From NCBI GenBank assembly GCA_037044905.1, contig JBAOKB010000170.1:62001-126000 (forward strand): 64,000 bases of DNA, in the 5' to 3' direction. The stretch comes from Hortaea werneckii (taxonomy: Eukaryota > Ascomycota > Dothideomycetes > Mycosphaerellales > Teratosphaeriaceae). Positions 31,904-43,849 of the stretch are shown here, in pieces. The translations under genes were made by a program, and so were the position numbers. Position 1 is the first letter of the stretch. Every line of letters starts with the position of its first letter. The notes under the pieces are model-generated. The model was not told the origin of the DNA and did not search any database. It saw nothing but the letters and a program-made list of their open reading frames with translations.

Positions 31904-33231
31904 AGCGCTATTGCTTTGGCGGCGCACGCACTTCAGGAGTACATGCATAATGATGGGATTCATGGGGGTTTTACTGTAATTTTGGGTATTTTGAGCAAGC
32001 AAGGCGTTCTGACAGCTTAGGCCGGCCACGGCTTTCGCGACGAGATACCTCTGGAGATGCATATGCTAAGTAGCATGCATAGCTCAACTTACCAATGAAT
32101 GCATTTCAATACGTATATCGCACGTTCGTCTCTCAAGTTCGAGCAAGTCCGACTCGGCATAACATCCGTCGGTAAAGCATCGTCTTCTCCTCCTGACAAC
32201 AACTTCGAGGCTTTCATCCGTTTTTCCAAGTCCCTTTTAAAAACTATGACCAAATACGAATTCACATGTAGACCAACTCATACCTCCGCGATCGGCAGCG
32301 GCAGAGTAGGTTGCTACACAGTACATAGTATGTAGTAGGAGAAAGGTAAGTCAAGGTCCGCCACCGTGGAACGCGTTGCTAGGTCTTGGCGAAAATGCTT
32401 AGCCTCGAAGCACGCCAATAGCAGGACCGCATGCAATGACTCGACGATCTCATTGGTTCCCTGACCATTATTGCCAGGGAGTATTCATGTAGACACAGTC
32501 ATTATTATCGACAACTAGCAAATCTGACCTACGAATGTGACACAGACCGGGAAGTTGGAAGGCTTGTCTAATTTGTTGGGCCGCAAATCAAGGGCGGAAA
32601 GTGATGGGAGGCCTCATCATCAGCAGCCAGATCCGGCAGTTGGCCTAAGCGCGAGTTTGAGAGCCGCAGACTTTGCTTGTGCATTCACCATCCGTCTCTG
32701 CTTCCACTTCTCCCTTATACTCGTGCCCCAGCCTTTCGCACCACCACCTACCTCAGCATATTGTTCTTGCAATCCCATACACTCACTGCGAACAAAGCCA
32801 TGCCGGGCTTTTGACTACTTGCGCCAAACCGTCCGTGAATCCAACGTCGGTCGCTACGACCCGCACGTACCAGAGCGATCTGTCGCAGCCTCATCGAAAC
32901 TGGCTGCGCTCGAGAGACAGATACCACCGCCCTCACCCCAAGACAACGGTCGCTTCGGCGGCGAATCTGTCTTGAACACCACCAAGTTGGCGGGTACGCA
33001 GGCGCTTAAGTTTACTCAGGCTCGTCCTCTGCTCGGACCGATCTGGTTCGGGTACGGAGGCGACGTGAAGCAACCCCCATAACTGGACCGACGAATCCTC
33101 GAGATCTGTGTCCGGCATCCAACATCGCAAGAGCCCTTTGATCCCATGGGTTAAATTGCAAGCATCCGATTAGCGTGCTGTGAGAAGGCGTGCAACAGTG
33201 GAATAGATATAGACGAGAGTAGTACAGGCCC
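31904..33231. other. Intergenic with one weak small-gene candidate
   Basis: About 1.3 kb between the hexose transporter and the CorA gene. The first 700 bases show nothing. A possible small gene at 32800-33082 is listed separately. The final 150 bases should hold the promoter of the CorA gene. Confidence 0.4.
32800..33082 (+). CDS. Candidate small protein, weak
   Basis: Bases 32814-33082 encode, in one frame, a composed, non-repetitive sequence (for example YDPHVPERSVAASSKLAALE and ARPLLGPIWFGYGG) that looks like real protein. The nearest ATG in good context (32800) is one base out of frame, separated by a T run (32810-32813). As small T-run and C-run shifts are common in this window, a protein of about 95 residues starting MPGF is possible. 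No family is recognised. Alternatively the frame is chance. Confidence 0.3.
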
Positions 33232-35282
33232 ATGATCAGGAAATCACAAGAAGAAAGCGACGCCATTGCCAGGATGTCATACACACCGCCCTACGAGGGG
33301 TCAAGGACCCGGTACAGCACTCCTGAGCCTGATCTCGATGACCACCGCCACCAGCCAGAGAGCCTGCCTTAGCGAATGAGCCGTACCATGGCCAGCGGCG
33401 CGGAACGCTTGCCAGCATCGCTAGCGGCGAGAGGCCGAAACTCGACCTGCCCCAACTGGAAGCACATGGCTCGGTCGCTCGCGACTTTGAGACTGCCATT
33501 GTTGACGATGACAAAAGCATGAAGAGCAGCCGATCTTCTGCTTCGAAACTTTCAAAGAAATCGAAACGATCTGCGGACGAAGAGTGGCATGCAGAGCGTA
33601 GAGGGTCCCAAAGTCCGATGGTCGCGCGGCGCAGCACATTCAGGAGAGCCATCCACAACCGCCAAAGAGAGGCCGGTCATGCATCGCGCGACTCCTCGCG
33701 AGACAGGTCTACGTCGCCTCCGAACTCTGTAGATGCATTTGCGCCGCCCAAAAGAGGGCGCGCTGGCACAATGAACAGCAATGCAGCTGTGTCCGTTGAC
33801 AATCTCAGCACCCACTCAAACGCAGGCCATTCGCGCCGCCGACCTACTTTCGGTGAAGAGGGCACCGCGGGTCAGCGAACAGACGTCGCGTCCGCACGAA
33901 GCTCAGTGCAGGAAGACGTTTGTTTCCCGCCTGAGGAGCCAACAAACACCTACACCATTGACTTTGAAGACCTGGAGGAGTTTGTAGCGCAAACCCACAC
34001 AAAGACGCCGGTTGCTCACCCTTTCATGCCGCATTTCACCAAGCAGAATGAAACGGCCAAGCGTATCTTCCATGACCTGCGCCACGGCGAAGGCGCCCAC
34101 ACTGTTCCACTTGAGGGCCTGGAGAAGTATGCTAGCGCTGACGAAGACAGCGAGAAGCCTGTAAAAGAGAAGGAGCAGGACTCTGAACCCTTTGAAGAGG
34201 AACTGAAGCGCGTCGGCAGCAACTCCGATGTCCAGAACCGTTTCACACTGTTCTCTTCCGAAATTGATGAGACAGTGCATGCACCGGAGCTCGGTGGTTT
34301 GCTCATGCCAGGCGAGACCTTCCGCGATCTATTCGAGCTGGGTCCGGAAGGTGGGGTGTGGTGGCTTGACATGCTCAATCCTTCCGAAGAGGAAGTGTTT
34401 GCCATCTGCGGCGCGTTCCGTGTTCACCCCTTGACTCGCGAGGACATCACCACTCAGGAGACGCGCGAGAAGGTCGAGCTCTTCAGGAGCTACTACTTTC
34501 TCTGCTTCCGTAGCTTTTATGCGGTGGACAAGGAGAGCGACGACTACCTCGAGCCGATCAACGTCTATGCTGTCGTCTTCCGCGAGGGTCTACTGACCTT
34601 CTCCTTCTGCACCAATCCCCATGCTGCCAACGTTCGCAAGCGTATTGGCCGTCTGCGCGACTATGTCAACTTGTCCGCCGACTGGATTTGCTATGCGTTG
34701 ATCGATGAGATCGTCGACGCCTTCGCTCCAGTCCTGCGCGAACTCGAGCGTGAGACCGACACTATTGAGGATTCGGTTTTCACTGCTCGATTCGAAGACT
34801 CACGTGCCATTCTGCAGCAAATTGGAGAGTGCAGAAAGAAAGTCATGTCACTCCTGCGTCTCCTGGGTGGCAAGGCAGATGTCATCCGAGGGTTTGCAAA
34901 GAAGTGCAACGAAGCCTACGCTGTGGCACCGCGCGGTGATGTTGGTCTCTACCTCTCTGACGTCCAGGACCACGTCGTGACTATGATGTCTAACCTTGGC
35001 CATTTCGAAAAGATGCTGAGCAGGAGCCACTCGAACCACCTCTCGCAGATCAGCTTGAACCATATCGAGCAGGGCTCCCAGGCTAACGCTCTCCTCGGCA
35101 AGATCACCGTGTTTGCGACGATCCTCGTGCCGCTCAACTTGATTGCTGGCTTGTTTGGTATGAACGTGCATGTGCCTGGAGAGAACCATGAGGGGCTGGG
35201 ATGGTGGTTTGGCATTGTGGGTGTGATTCTTGGGTTCACTCTTGTTTGTGTGACGGTTGCGAAGAAGATGAAGTATATCTAG
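33232..35282 (+). CDS. CorA-family magnesium transporter (Mnr2/Alr type)
   Basis: CorA proteins form pentameric Mg2+ channels. The defining GMN signature is in LIAGLFGMNVHVPGE (bases 35157-35165), right after span 1. Span 2 is WWFGIVGVILGFTLVCVTVA, with a short Lys-rich end (KKMKYI). The long N-terminal cytosolic part has a disordered Ser/Arg-rich region, then the CorA alpha/beta domain (VWWLDMLNPSEEEV, HPLTREDITTQE) and long helices. About 680 residues, close to yeast Mnr2/Alr. Mnr2-like proteins act in the vacuolar membrane, Alr types in the plasma membrane; I cannot decide. The start may be 33232 or 33274. A one-base loss in the C run at 33363-33364 separates the first 30-45 residues from the main frame, which is otherwise open from there to the stop. 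Confidence 0.88.
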
Positions 35283-36539
35283 GTAGATCTGACAGCGCAG
35301 AGCACGTTTTGGATATCTTTGCTTTGCGGAGGCGGTCTGGGAGGTGGTTATAGCAATTGTAAATTCTATCTTGGTAGAGCAAATGCATTTGCCGCGCAGT
35401 GATGGGTTCCATTCCTGATGTCCAGTTTTGAGCAGGTACATGCTAGCGCATCACGGGTGATGCCATGAGGCCATCCTTGATCAGGATCATAATTTGGTCA
35501 TAACCGCGACAACCTCATTAATCAGATCTCCCGTTCCAATTGTCTCAAATACCGATTCACCATACCATACACAGGCCAAGGCAATTTGCCCATCTCCACG
35601 ACGGGACGAAGAGAACCCCACTCAGATCGCGCTCGGGAAGTTGCGGGAAATGGATCTCTGGCGCGTTTTGATGCCGAACGGTTGTGTCGCCCACTCTCGG
35701 ACACACCACAGCATCATTCAAGCGCTATGCGCCGGTGGCGGGAATTGGGGCTGAGCAGGTCATGAATGCCCTCTCGAAGCGTCACCGGCCTCGTTTCTAG
35801 GAATACCCTTGAGCTAGCGATGGATGTCCTATAGCGCCGCCAGTGACTAGTAGTAGTCGTCGTTCTCGCCAGACGGGCTCGACGTATCCAGATCTGGCTG
35901 GGTGTGGCGCTTCACGTGACGCTAACGGCTCGCGGTAACTTCGCATCGTCGCAACTTAAGAATAGTTTCCGAGGAGCGACAATGGCAGAAGATGTTGCAG
36001 CCGCATTCAAGTTTTTGATGGTACTGTAGCGATGTCGGATTGTATGAGCAGATTGCAAGCGCGCACAAGGTGACCTGGCGCAAGTGATCTACGGCGTGCC
36101 CACTGCTGTGCGCGTCTACAACGGCCTGGTTGGCCCGGTAAGGAGGGCGATCTTCATCATCGCGCCTGGGGCGGAGCGCCGGCCGAAACAAGACTGACCA
36201 TTGTGGCACTGGGGACAAGGCTTATGACGCACAGGAACAGGCGGGTTGACCTGCATCGACAAACTTAATATTATGTCAAAGTCTACCTTTAGCACACGGC
36301 GCAATCATCGCTCGCATCTATACCATATCTTGTCTCTTTCCTCCCCTTCTCCCCCATCTTCTGCCATGCGGTGCGGGCGCCGTCACTCGCATTCATGCAA
36401 ATACTTGCATCACATGTCCACGGCGGACGATTGGCTGTCATCGCTTTTCCTGGCGCTCACGCGGATTCACTTAGGGCCGTAGAGGCAATTTCACCCTAGG
36501 CGTCGTCTCTGCGCCGGGCTGGCCACTTGACAGAAAAAG
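35283..36539. other. Intergenic, about 1.25 kb
   Basis: Nothing certain. A short ATG-headed piece at 35980-36020 (MAEDVAAAFKFL) followed by an open stretch at 36071-36195 was considered and rejected as too weak. The region near 36300-36370 is CT-rich and may be leader for the PH-LRR gene. Confidence 0.35.
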
Positions 36540-39500
36540 ATGTCGCGGAGCAACAATGAGGGCTCTTGGGGGAGGCGCAAGAGTCTGCTCGGCCTTGCCG
36601 CCCTCACCCCAATGTCGTCGAATACGGCGGTGGACGACCGACCGCCGACCCCCGAGGGCGCAAGTAGGACGGCGAAGACGTTCAAGAAATTACGGCATGC
36701 AAGATCGCCGAGCCAGACGCTCTTGACGGATTTCAGCAAGCTCGGCTATGCGCATGAGGCTGAACAGTCCCAGTCCGTACCTTCTCGGCAGATTCGAATG
36801 GACCTCGACGACGACCCTCCATAAGCGCGAGGGCAAGCCTTAGGCCCTCGGTCTTCGGGTCTTTGAAGTCTTCCATGCGGTCCAAACAGCGACGAGACGG
36901 GAGGCGATGCAAATGGAGAACCCTTATCGGCTACATCCTCGAATGCGCCTTCTACGTTTGGCATGGTGGGGGGTCAAGAGGGTGCCCCACCTGCGAAGAC
37001 TGTCGTGCTACACGGCGAGGTGCAGACAAGCGCGGGCGTATTCAGGAAGAAGAAAGAGTACCTGGTCCTCACCGAAACACACATCCTGCGCTTCAAATCG
37101 CAATCGAAGGCCGCCGAGACTTTCAAAGCGATACCGCATCCCGTGGGCCGGAGCCCGACACCGCGGCATGGCTCAATGCATTCCTTCAGCTCGAGCAGTG
37201 ATCTGCAGGCCTTATCCGACTCTTCTGGCGACAAAGATGGGCGTGTCCCTCTGCGGCAGGTGGTAGCAGTCCAGCGCATCGATGACGGAAAGCCGTACTT
37301 CGCTATTGAGGTCTCATTCCTGGATGAAGAGTCAGCCCAAGCTAACGCTCTCACAATGCAATTTGGAAACTTGGAAGATCGCGACGTTTGGCTCAAAACG
37401 ACACGGACTATTGTGAAAGGGGAGCGTGTGCGAGGATCAAGCGGCATTTCAGCCTTTAATCTGGAGCACGCCGCTCGCATCATTGAGCGTGACAACGACT
37501 ACGACCCAGGTAATTGCGCCATTTACAAGGTGGCCAGCGGCTCTCTGCGAAATCTTCAGGCAAATCCTCGTCAGATGATCTCTCCAAGATCGCTTCTACT
37601 GTCAGCTTCCTGGCCATTGGTATGCATAAGATTCACATCATTCAACTTGCCAAGCCGGTGGCGCGGGGGTCAAATCCAGCACTGGCCCACAGCTCGACTC
37701 ATGCTTCGTATGGAACCTTAACGCTGAGCAGTGTGAAAGTTAGCAGCAAAGACGATACGTTTGAGCTAAGCTTCCGCCAACCGCTCCAAAGGCCGACCCA
37801 TATTTATTTAGCATCTGCCGCATCCCACGAAATCGCTGCGCGCCTTCATTTGGCGGACATGTATTCACGACCCGAATGCACCTCACGCCTCTTCAAATTC
37901 AGAGGTCCAAGCGATATCGAAGACCTCGTACCTCCAGCGATGCCATCAGAGGAGGAGCACGCCTGCCTCGACCGTACGTTGACAGCATACTGTGTGGCCT
38001 ACGGCATCAACCCAGCAAAGATTCGATATACGATCAGATACGATGGTGAAGATGAGCCGATCTTTGAACTCCTTCCACCAGCAGAAGCACGAAAGCCTAG
38101 CTATAGCTCGATCGAACTTCTCGCGATCATGCGTGCCTTGCGTTACAACGAGAGCTTTGGTACGTTGTCCTTCGCGAACATCAAGCTGGACGGTTTGAAC
38201 GGTTTGCACGACAACTATGGCCAAGAGCATGTCTGTTCGCATACTAAAAGGGGCACGGCTATCAAGCTGTCTCCCGAAGAGCTGAGTCGGTCTTGTCTGC
38301 TAGTGCAAGAGGTACGCGCTTTAGCGGCAACGAGCAAGAGATTACGGCGATTGGACTTTTCAAATTGTGTGACGACTAAGCCTACAATGCCTGCGGAGAT
38401 TTTCGAGGAAGACGTAACTACCAGGGCAAAGGACATTGGCTGTGGTATAGTGGAGGCGCTGTTCCCGCTTTGCAAGCATCAGACGACCAATGTGGATTGG
38501 ATCTGTTTGAACGGTATCGTGCTTAGTGAGACAGATTTGGACTATCTAGTCTCAGCCGCCGTGGAGAAGTCATGCCATTTTCGAGCCATAGAGTTGAACC
38601 GATGTGGCCTGAATGACCGGAGCATGGGCCTCATCCTGGACGCATTCAGAGCCCAGGATAATACACTCGAGGGCCTTCAAGTTGCAGGTAACGCTGCTCG
38701 CATCAACCCGGCCACTTTTGACAGCCAGCTCGGCATCTTCGGGTTCATTCGCAAACTTGATCTCTCCTACGTGTCTCAGACGTCTGGGAAAGAGCCTATC
38801 TTGCAACCGGAAACTCTCTTGATCTGGCGACTGCAAGAGTTAAGACTTAGTGGTACGACGCTGAATAAGGCGACTATCGATTCGCTGGCGACTTATCTTG
38901 CACACCCACAGTCGGATAGCTTGCACGAGCTTTCTATTGATCATTGCTATGTCTCGGGAGCGACGTCGCAACACTTTTGCTGAGCATGTCGCGAGACGGC
39001 AGTGAGGTGCGTGATCTGCACTTTGACATTAGCCAGAACCGCATCGTCAAGGACTTGGAACAGGTGACACAAGCCATCGCTTCTGGAAGAGCTCCCTCTC
39101 ACCTTAGCATGCGCACCATCGAGTACCGCGAAGAGTCTTTTTTCCGGAAAATGGTCAATGCAGTAGCTGCCAACAACACCATAAGATGGCTGGACATGTC
39201 GCAGACGGCTCTTCCTGGAGATGCCGGCGAAGATACTTGCCGTGCCTTGGAGAGATTGCTAGCGGAAAATACAACACTGGTCGAGCTTGATCTTTCTGGT
39301 GAAGACTCTAGGCTGGCTACGTCGAGATTTGGAAACGGCATTAATCAAGCACTGGGTGGTCTAAAGCGGAACGGGACTCTGCAAACTTTCCGCATCGAGA
39401 GACAGCGACTTGGTCTTCAGGGAGCAAGCACGCTTGCCGATGTCCTAAAGGTGAACAATTCGCTCCGAGAGCTGCACTGTGGCAACAACGACATACCACT

Positions 39501-40343
39501 GCAAGGCCTCACGGATCTCGTCAATTCTCTGATCGAGAACCACACCCTTGTCTACTTACCGACCATGGATGATGGACGAGCGTCGGCTATCAAATCGGCA
39601 GAGCTGACCATGAAAGGAATGTCTGAAGCAGAGGCTCCTCTTTCGCCTCGGTCTCCAACGTTTTCGAAGCAATTTCAGGGTAGCGGCTCGTCAACCATGA
39701 TGAAGCGAGGTCTAGCAAGCGTTCGTAGGACGGCCGCCAAAGGAGCTGCTTACACTCCTTCCTTACCCAACCTGCCAAGCCGCTCAACACCTCCCCCGGA
39801 ACGGAAGGCGTCACCATTATCCCTGACTTTACCATCTTCCAAATCACGGCGCGGTTCACACTCCCCGGTCACCGTGTCCACGGCTTTTACGGTCCAGGAC
39901 ATCAGACCACGCACCGTTTGCTCGCGGAGCAATGGGACAGACAATGCGCGAGACTCGGTCAATATCTGGACCGAAACTGGTGTCTCCTGCACGACCTGAC
40001 CGTCCAGATGGAGATCGAAGATGAAGGAGCTGAGCGTCCAGATTCCGTCGGCTCGCTTGGCAAGGTGCTGGAACAAGTCAAGTACGACACGACACCCCGA
40101 GCTGAAAAACCATTGTACTTCGAGCCCCAAGATATAGAAGCGGCTCACGCCCCTCACGACTCCGCTGGTCCGCTTGACGAGAAGCAGTCGATGAGCTTTA
40201 AACAATTCATTTTAGACAGCGGTCCACCATCACCCGCGACAGAAGACGACGACGACGACGACCATATCCAGATGAAGAAGCTCAGAGTCCATTCCGTCCC
40301 GCCCTCCGAGCCGGGAACGCCTAGGCAGTCGACTAATTTTTGA
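36540..40343 (+). CDS. PH domain and leucine-rich repeat protein (CARMIL-like layout)
   Basis: The N-terminal 120 residues are basic and disordered (WGRRKSLLGLAAL). A PH-like domain follows, with VVLHGEVQTSAGVFRKKKEY and YLVLTETHILRFKSQ, split by a Ser-rich insert and ending with FGNLEDRDVWLKTTRTIV. After a linker comes an array of ribonuclease-inhibitor-type leucine-rich repeats (for example LRRLDFSNC, FRAIELNRCGLND, IRWLDMSQTAL, LVELDLSGED, LRELHCGNNDI). The C-terminus is Ser/Pro-rich and ends DHIQMKKLRVHSVPPSEPG. This order matches proteins that link membranes to actin capping (CARMIL), so a role at the cell cortex is inferred. The literal frame breaks at about 36821, 36884, 37534, 38959 and 39907, four of them plausible losses or gains in homopolymers. 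About 1265 residues when read through. Confidence 0.8.
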
Positions 40344-41157
40344 TTGATGTTAATGAAAAACGATTTAGCAATGGCGCTGGGTGCGATTGCCGCTTTACGA
40401 TGATTGATGTGCACTTGGCATATGAGGAGTCGATTGACCGTCCTTTTTTTTTTTTTTTTTTTTTTTTTTCCTATCAAACGCTTGGACATATTCGACGAGG
40501 GGCGAGGGTTTGCATGTAGATACGCGCAAAAATTGAGCAAGAATACACGGGCATGCTCGGTGCATCGCTTACGGCGTTGTCGTCATTGAGATACCATTTC
40601 GGGAAAGGGGAAAGGGAGGGACACCAGACAGTAGCCCATCCTTCATAGTGGGTCAAGGGTAGAGAAGGTCGAACTGCAGATGGGTTATGTACTAAGAAGC
40701 ATGTATGGAGATTCTAGTAGAGCTCCAATGTTGAAATATTGTCAAAACATGTCAACGGGCCCAGCCCCAAGGAACTTTCTAGATACGCGTAAGGCATCCA
40801 ATGTAGCCTATTCTAATCGATTGTAGAAAACCTCGCCCACAAAGATTTGCATTGATGACGTTGTAAAGTGCTCCGCGCTGTAATCGGTACACTACTTCAC
40901 CCAATTGCCAAAGATTGTTGAAGCCTCATGACAGGTTTGCTCGAAGACAAACTTCGTTAAGATTGTTCCAAGTACATTCCTAGCAAAAGGCGAGGGCTTG
41001 TATGGCTGGGGAGCAGCGCCAACAATGCCAATCTGTTCTCCTCAACGGAAACTGCGCCGTCTATTGACATTAGATCCAAAATAGGAAGGACAGCGCCTCT
41101 CTCTACTCATACACATACACAAAGCTAAACATCTATCTTTGGTGATACAATCTCTTC
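40344..41157. other. Convergent intergenic region with long T tract
   Basis: This lies between the 3' ends of the PH-LRR gene (plus) and the alpha-glucoside carrier (minus). Apart from a 26-base T tract (listed separately) and AT-rich 3' UTR-like sequence around 40725-40870, nothing is seen. Confidence 0.4.
40444..40469. repeat. 26-base T homopolymer
   Basis: An unbroken run of 26 T, about 100 bases after the PH-LRR stop codon. It could be a plain slippage tract or the A tail of a minus-strand retroposed element. No element body or target-site duplication is recognised nearby. Confidence 0.9.
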
Positions 41158-43055
41158 TCACGCATTCGTTTTCAGTCTTCGCGTTGCCACAGCGGCCATG
41201 ACTGAGCAGCACGCTCCTATAAATAAGCACACGCCGATCCCACTGACGCCCTCGGTCGAGTGATGGTCCGCCTTCTCCGCCTCTGTGGCAAGCTCGGGGC
41301 TCTTACCCGGCTCGAAGATTGAGAAGACGATCCAGCTGATGAAAGTACCTACGAATTGGGGCAGGGTAGTGTAGATGTTGAGGATGCCGAGGTAGATGCC
41401 GCTCAGCTCTCCTGTCGAGGTGTTGTTTGCGTGGCCGCCTGTTGATGAGGTGGAGAGGTCAGAAGGTTGTCGGAGATGCAGGCTCGTCGGTGAGGATGAC
41501 GAGGGTGAGGAGGGAGAAGAGGGTGAGGTTGGTGGTGATGACGAACCGTTTGCTTTCATGTGGCGCATCTCGATCGAGGAAGCGTCGGAGCCCCGACGGC
41601 TGTTGGTCATTGGGATGCTCGTTCCCATCTTGTTGACCTCGACTCCCAGGAAACTTCCTGGTGCCCATCCTGCAATCGCCCACGGCACACCACATAGTGC
41701 TATTACGATGGTGGCGAAGCGGACAGAGTTTACGAAGGGCGCAAAAATCATGGCTGAGGCAAAGGTAGCACAGCCGAGCTTCCAGGCAGTTAGCAGGGTT
41801 GGCTTCCTGAATTCCCCAGCTACGGTCTGAAGACCCTGTGGTGGGCGTGGCGTGTAGCCGGGCTTGTCGTCGTCCTCCGGGCTTTCAATGATCCAGGGTA
41901 GGACAATGCTGGAACCGAAGGAGATCATCGCGAAAACTATGAAGGCAATGCTGCCTGCTCGGTCCCACATCTGTGAGCGCATCCGCTTTGCCACCTGGGG
42001 CTTCAGTCCGCATGAAGATTTCGCCGACCCATGTGCTCCCGTAGAAGAGGAAAGGGAACCAGCCGATCCAGGACCAGAATTGGACCATGCAGATGGCATG
42101 GATGCGCGGCGGCAGGTTGATGGTCGTAGAGTAAATCTGTTTGAGCACGGGCAGCAAGCCCTCATTGCTGGATTTCAGCGAGCTAGAAGGAAGATGTTAG
42201 CGACCAAATCATTGCTTGCCCCCAGCTTACTCACCCATCAGACACCAGGACGCGCTCATGGACCGCCCAGCAAGATGTCCCTTGCGCAACCGCCATGGCG
42301 ATTGCAGCTATCAGGCAGACTTTCTTGAACTGGGTGTCTCCCAAAAAGTCGCCAAAGATGGCCTCCAGGTCTAGAGCGCCGATGCCGTACATCATCATGT
42401 GCCCGACACCAATCATTCTGCTGACCCAGGCAGAGCCTAGCTGTTGCTTCTCGATGGGCAAAGTATCGACGACCAGTGCGCGACATGTTGACTGAGCTGG
42501 CCACGAGTTAGCTTCGACCAGGGCATTTGCGCTTGCTGGGGTATGCGTACCGATATTGATAACGAAGTCCAGTACGTAGATATCAATAACCGCAAGCGCA
42601 ATTGTCGCCTCTCGTTTCTGCCAAAAAGAATGATGTCTCAGCATGCTGCCCTCGCCTCGCGTTTGTCCGTATCAATACCATACAAGCTCCGGATCTTTCA
42701 CAAACAGCCCTACGACTTCTCCTGTCCAGCCCAGCAGCAGCAAGCAGAACACGACCGCCACTGTGCCCATAGCCATGAACGGCCGTCGCCGTCCATACTT
42801 GCTGTTGCTCTTGTCGCTAACCATCCCAATCACCGGTTGCATAACGAGCCCGCTGAGCGGTCCCGCGACCCAGACCAGCGACAGCCGGGACTTCGATAGG
42901 CCGAGCGACAGCAGGTAGGGGGTAGCATAGGTCATTTCCGTGCCCCAGCAGAACTGGAGACCGATCATACTGAAGGTCAGAAGCGCCATCTGGACGGGCT
43001 CCGAGCTGCCCTTGACCCGGGGCTGGCCCACCCAAGATGCGGTGCCGGCTGCCAT
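41158..43055 (-). CDS. Alpha-glucoside/sucrose:H+ carrier (GPH family, Sut1-like)
   Basis: Exons on minus: 43055-42684, 42617-42551, 42496-42235 and 42182-41158. Introns are 66, 54 and 52 bases with phases 0, 1 and 2 that join cleanly. The protein shows the glycoside-pentoside-hexuronide words: QFCWGTEMTYATPYLLSLGL in span 1, then GPLSGLVMQPVIGMVSD, KYGRRRPFM, and VQFWSWIGWFPFLFYGSTWV in the middle. These match S. pombe Sut1 and plant sucrose carriers. About 580 residues, with an unusually long Ser/Pro-rich cytosolic loop (around 41440-41590) before the last spans. One small shift near 41961-41966 breaks the literal frame between LTDVG and AGSIAFIVFAM. It would bring maltose or sucrose into the cell. 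The start at 43055 is the first real ATG in the frame. Confidence 0.88.
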
Positions 43056-43849
43056 GTTCGCGGGACGTCGTCTCGTTTTTCTCGGTCTGCGCAATGCGCT
43101 CGAAAGTTGGAGGTCTACTCAGTGCAACATTTGAGTAGGGCGCGAAGCTGCGATGCGATGCGGCGCAAACGCGCGTAAAGCGAGTTTCGAGGGTCGGAGC
43201 TGGTACAGGCGGTACGATAATATCGCGCTACGAGCGCTGAATGTGAATGTTGCGCTCAGCGCGCGCTCGAAACAATGACTCGATTGATGTTGCTGCTAAT
43301 GCGATTGGAAAAAGTCGTTGGTTAAAGGTGCAGACATGAATGCGAGGTTCTGCAGCGAAACCGTTACTTGTCAGCTACAGGTAAGCCAGGGACTTGGGAA
43401 GTCAGCCACATATCCTCGGTAGCAAGCTCTTACACCCGCGAACAAAGAATACACCTGCGGATGCAACATCTAGGCTGGAGACGAACGGCAATCAAATGGA
43501 TAAGAGTTATGCTAATCATTGGCAATGGTCCCTTTTTGCCGTCATTTAGTGGAGGTGGAGTTGCGTGCAACGTGCTTTTACATGGCATTCGGTATATTGT
43601 GTACGCGGATGTAAAGCACAAGCTCCGGTGTGTGAAAGGGATCATGACGAGCATTTCATTTCAAACATCACTCTATTTACTTCGGCCTCGTAACCTCATC
43701 TATGAAAGCGTTACCGGCGCCCTTGCTTGCCATGATGGTCAACCAAAAGTCCAGCCTCATCGTCGGATTTGCTCATTGTAGATGCTCATAACATGCATCG
43801 CTTCGATCACCTCAGGCTATTCCAAAGCCTGGCAATTGTAAAGCTGCGT
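43056..43849. other. Intergenic, about 0.8 kb
   Basis: Upstream of the alpha-glucoside carrier and downstream of the G6PD stop, both genes on minus. It contains the carrier promoter and G6PD 3' UTR. The part 43130-43270 is GC-rich with many GCGC words. No gene is supported. Confidence 0.4.

Noticed and set aside
35980..36195. Possible two-exon small gene (MAEDVAAAFKFL, then an open stretch containing QVIYGVPTAVRVYNGLVGP)
   Set aside because: It needs both a one-base correction in a T run and a weak donor, has no known family, and lacks a convincing 3' end.
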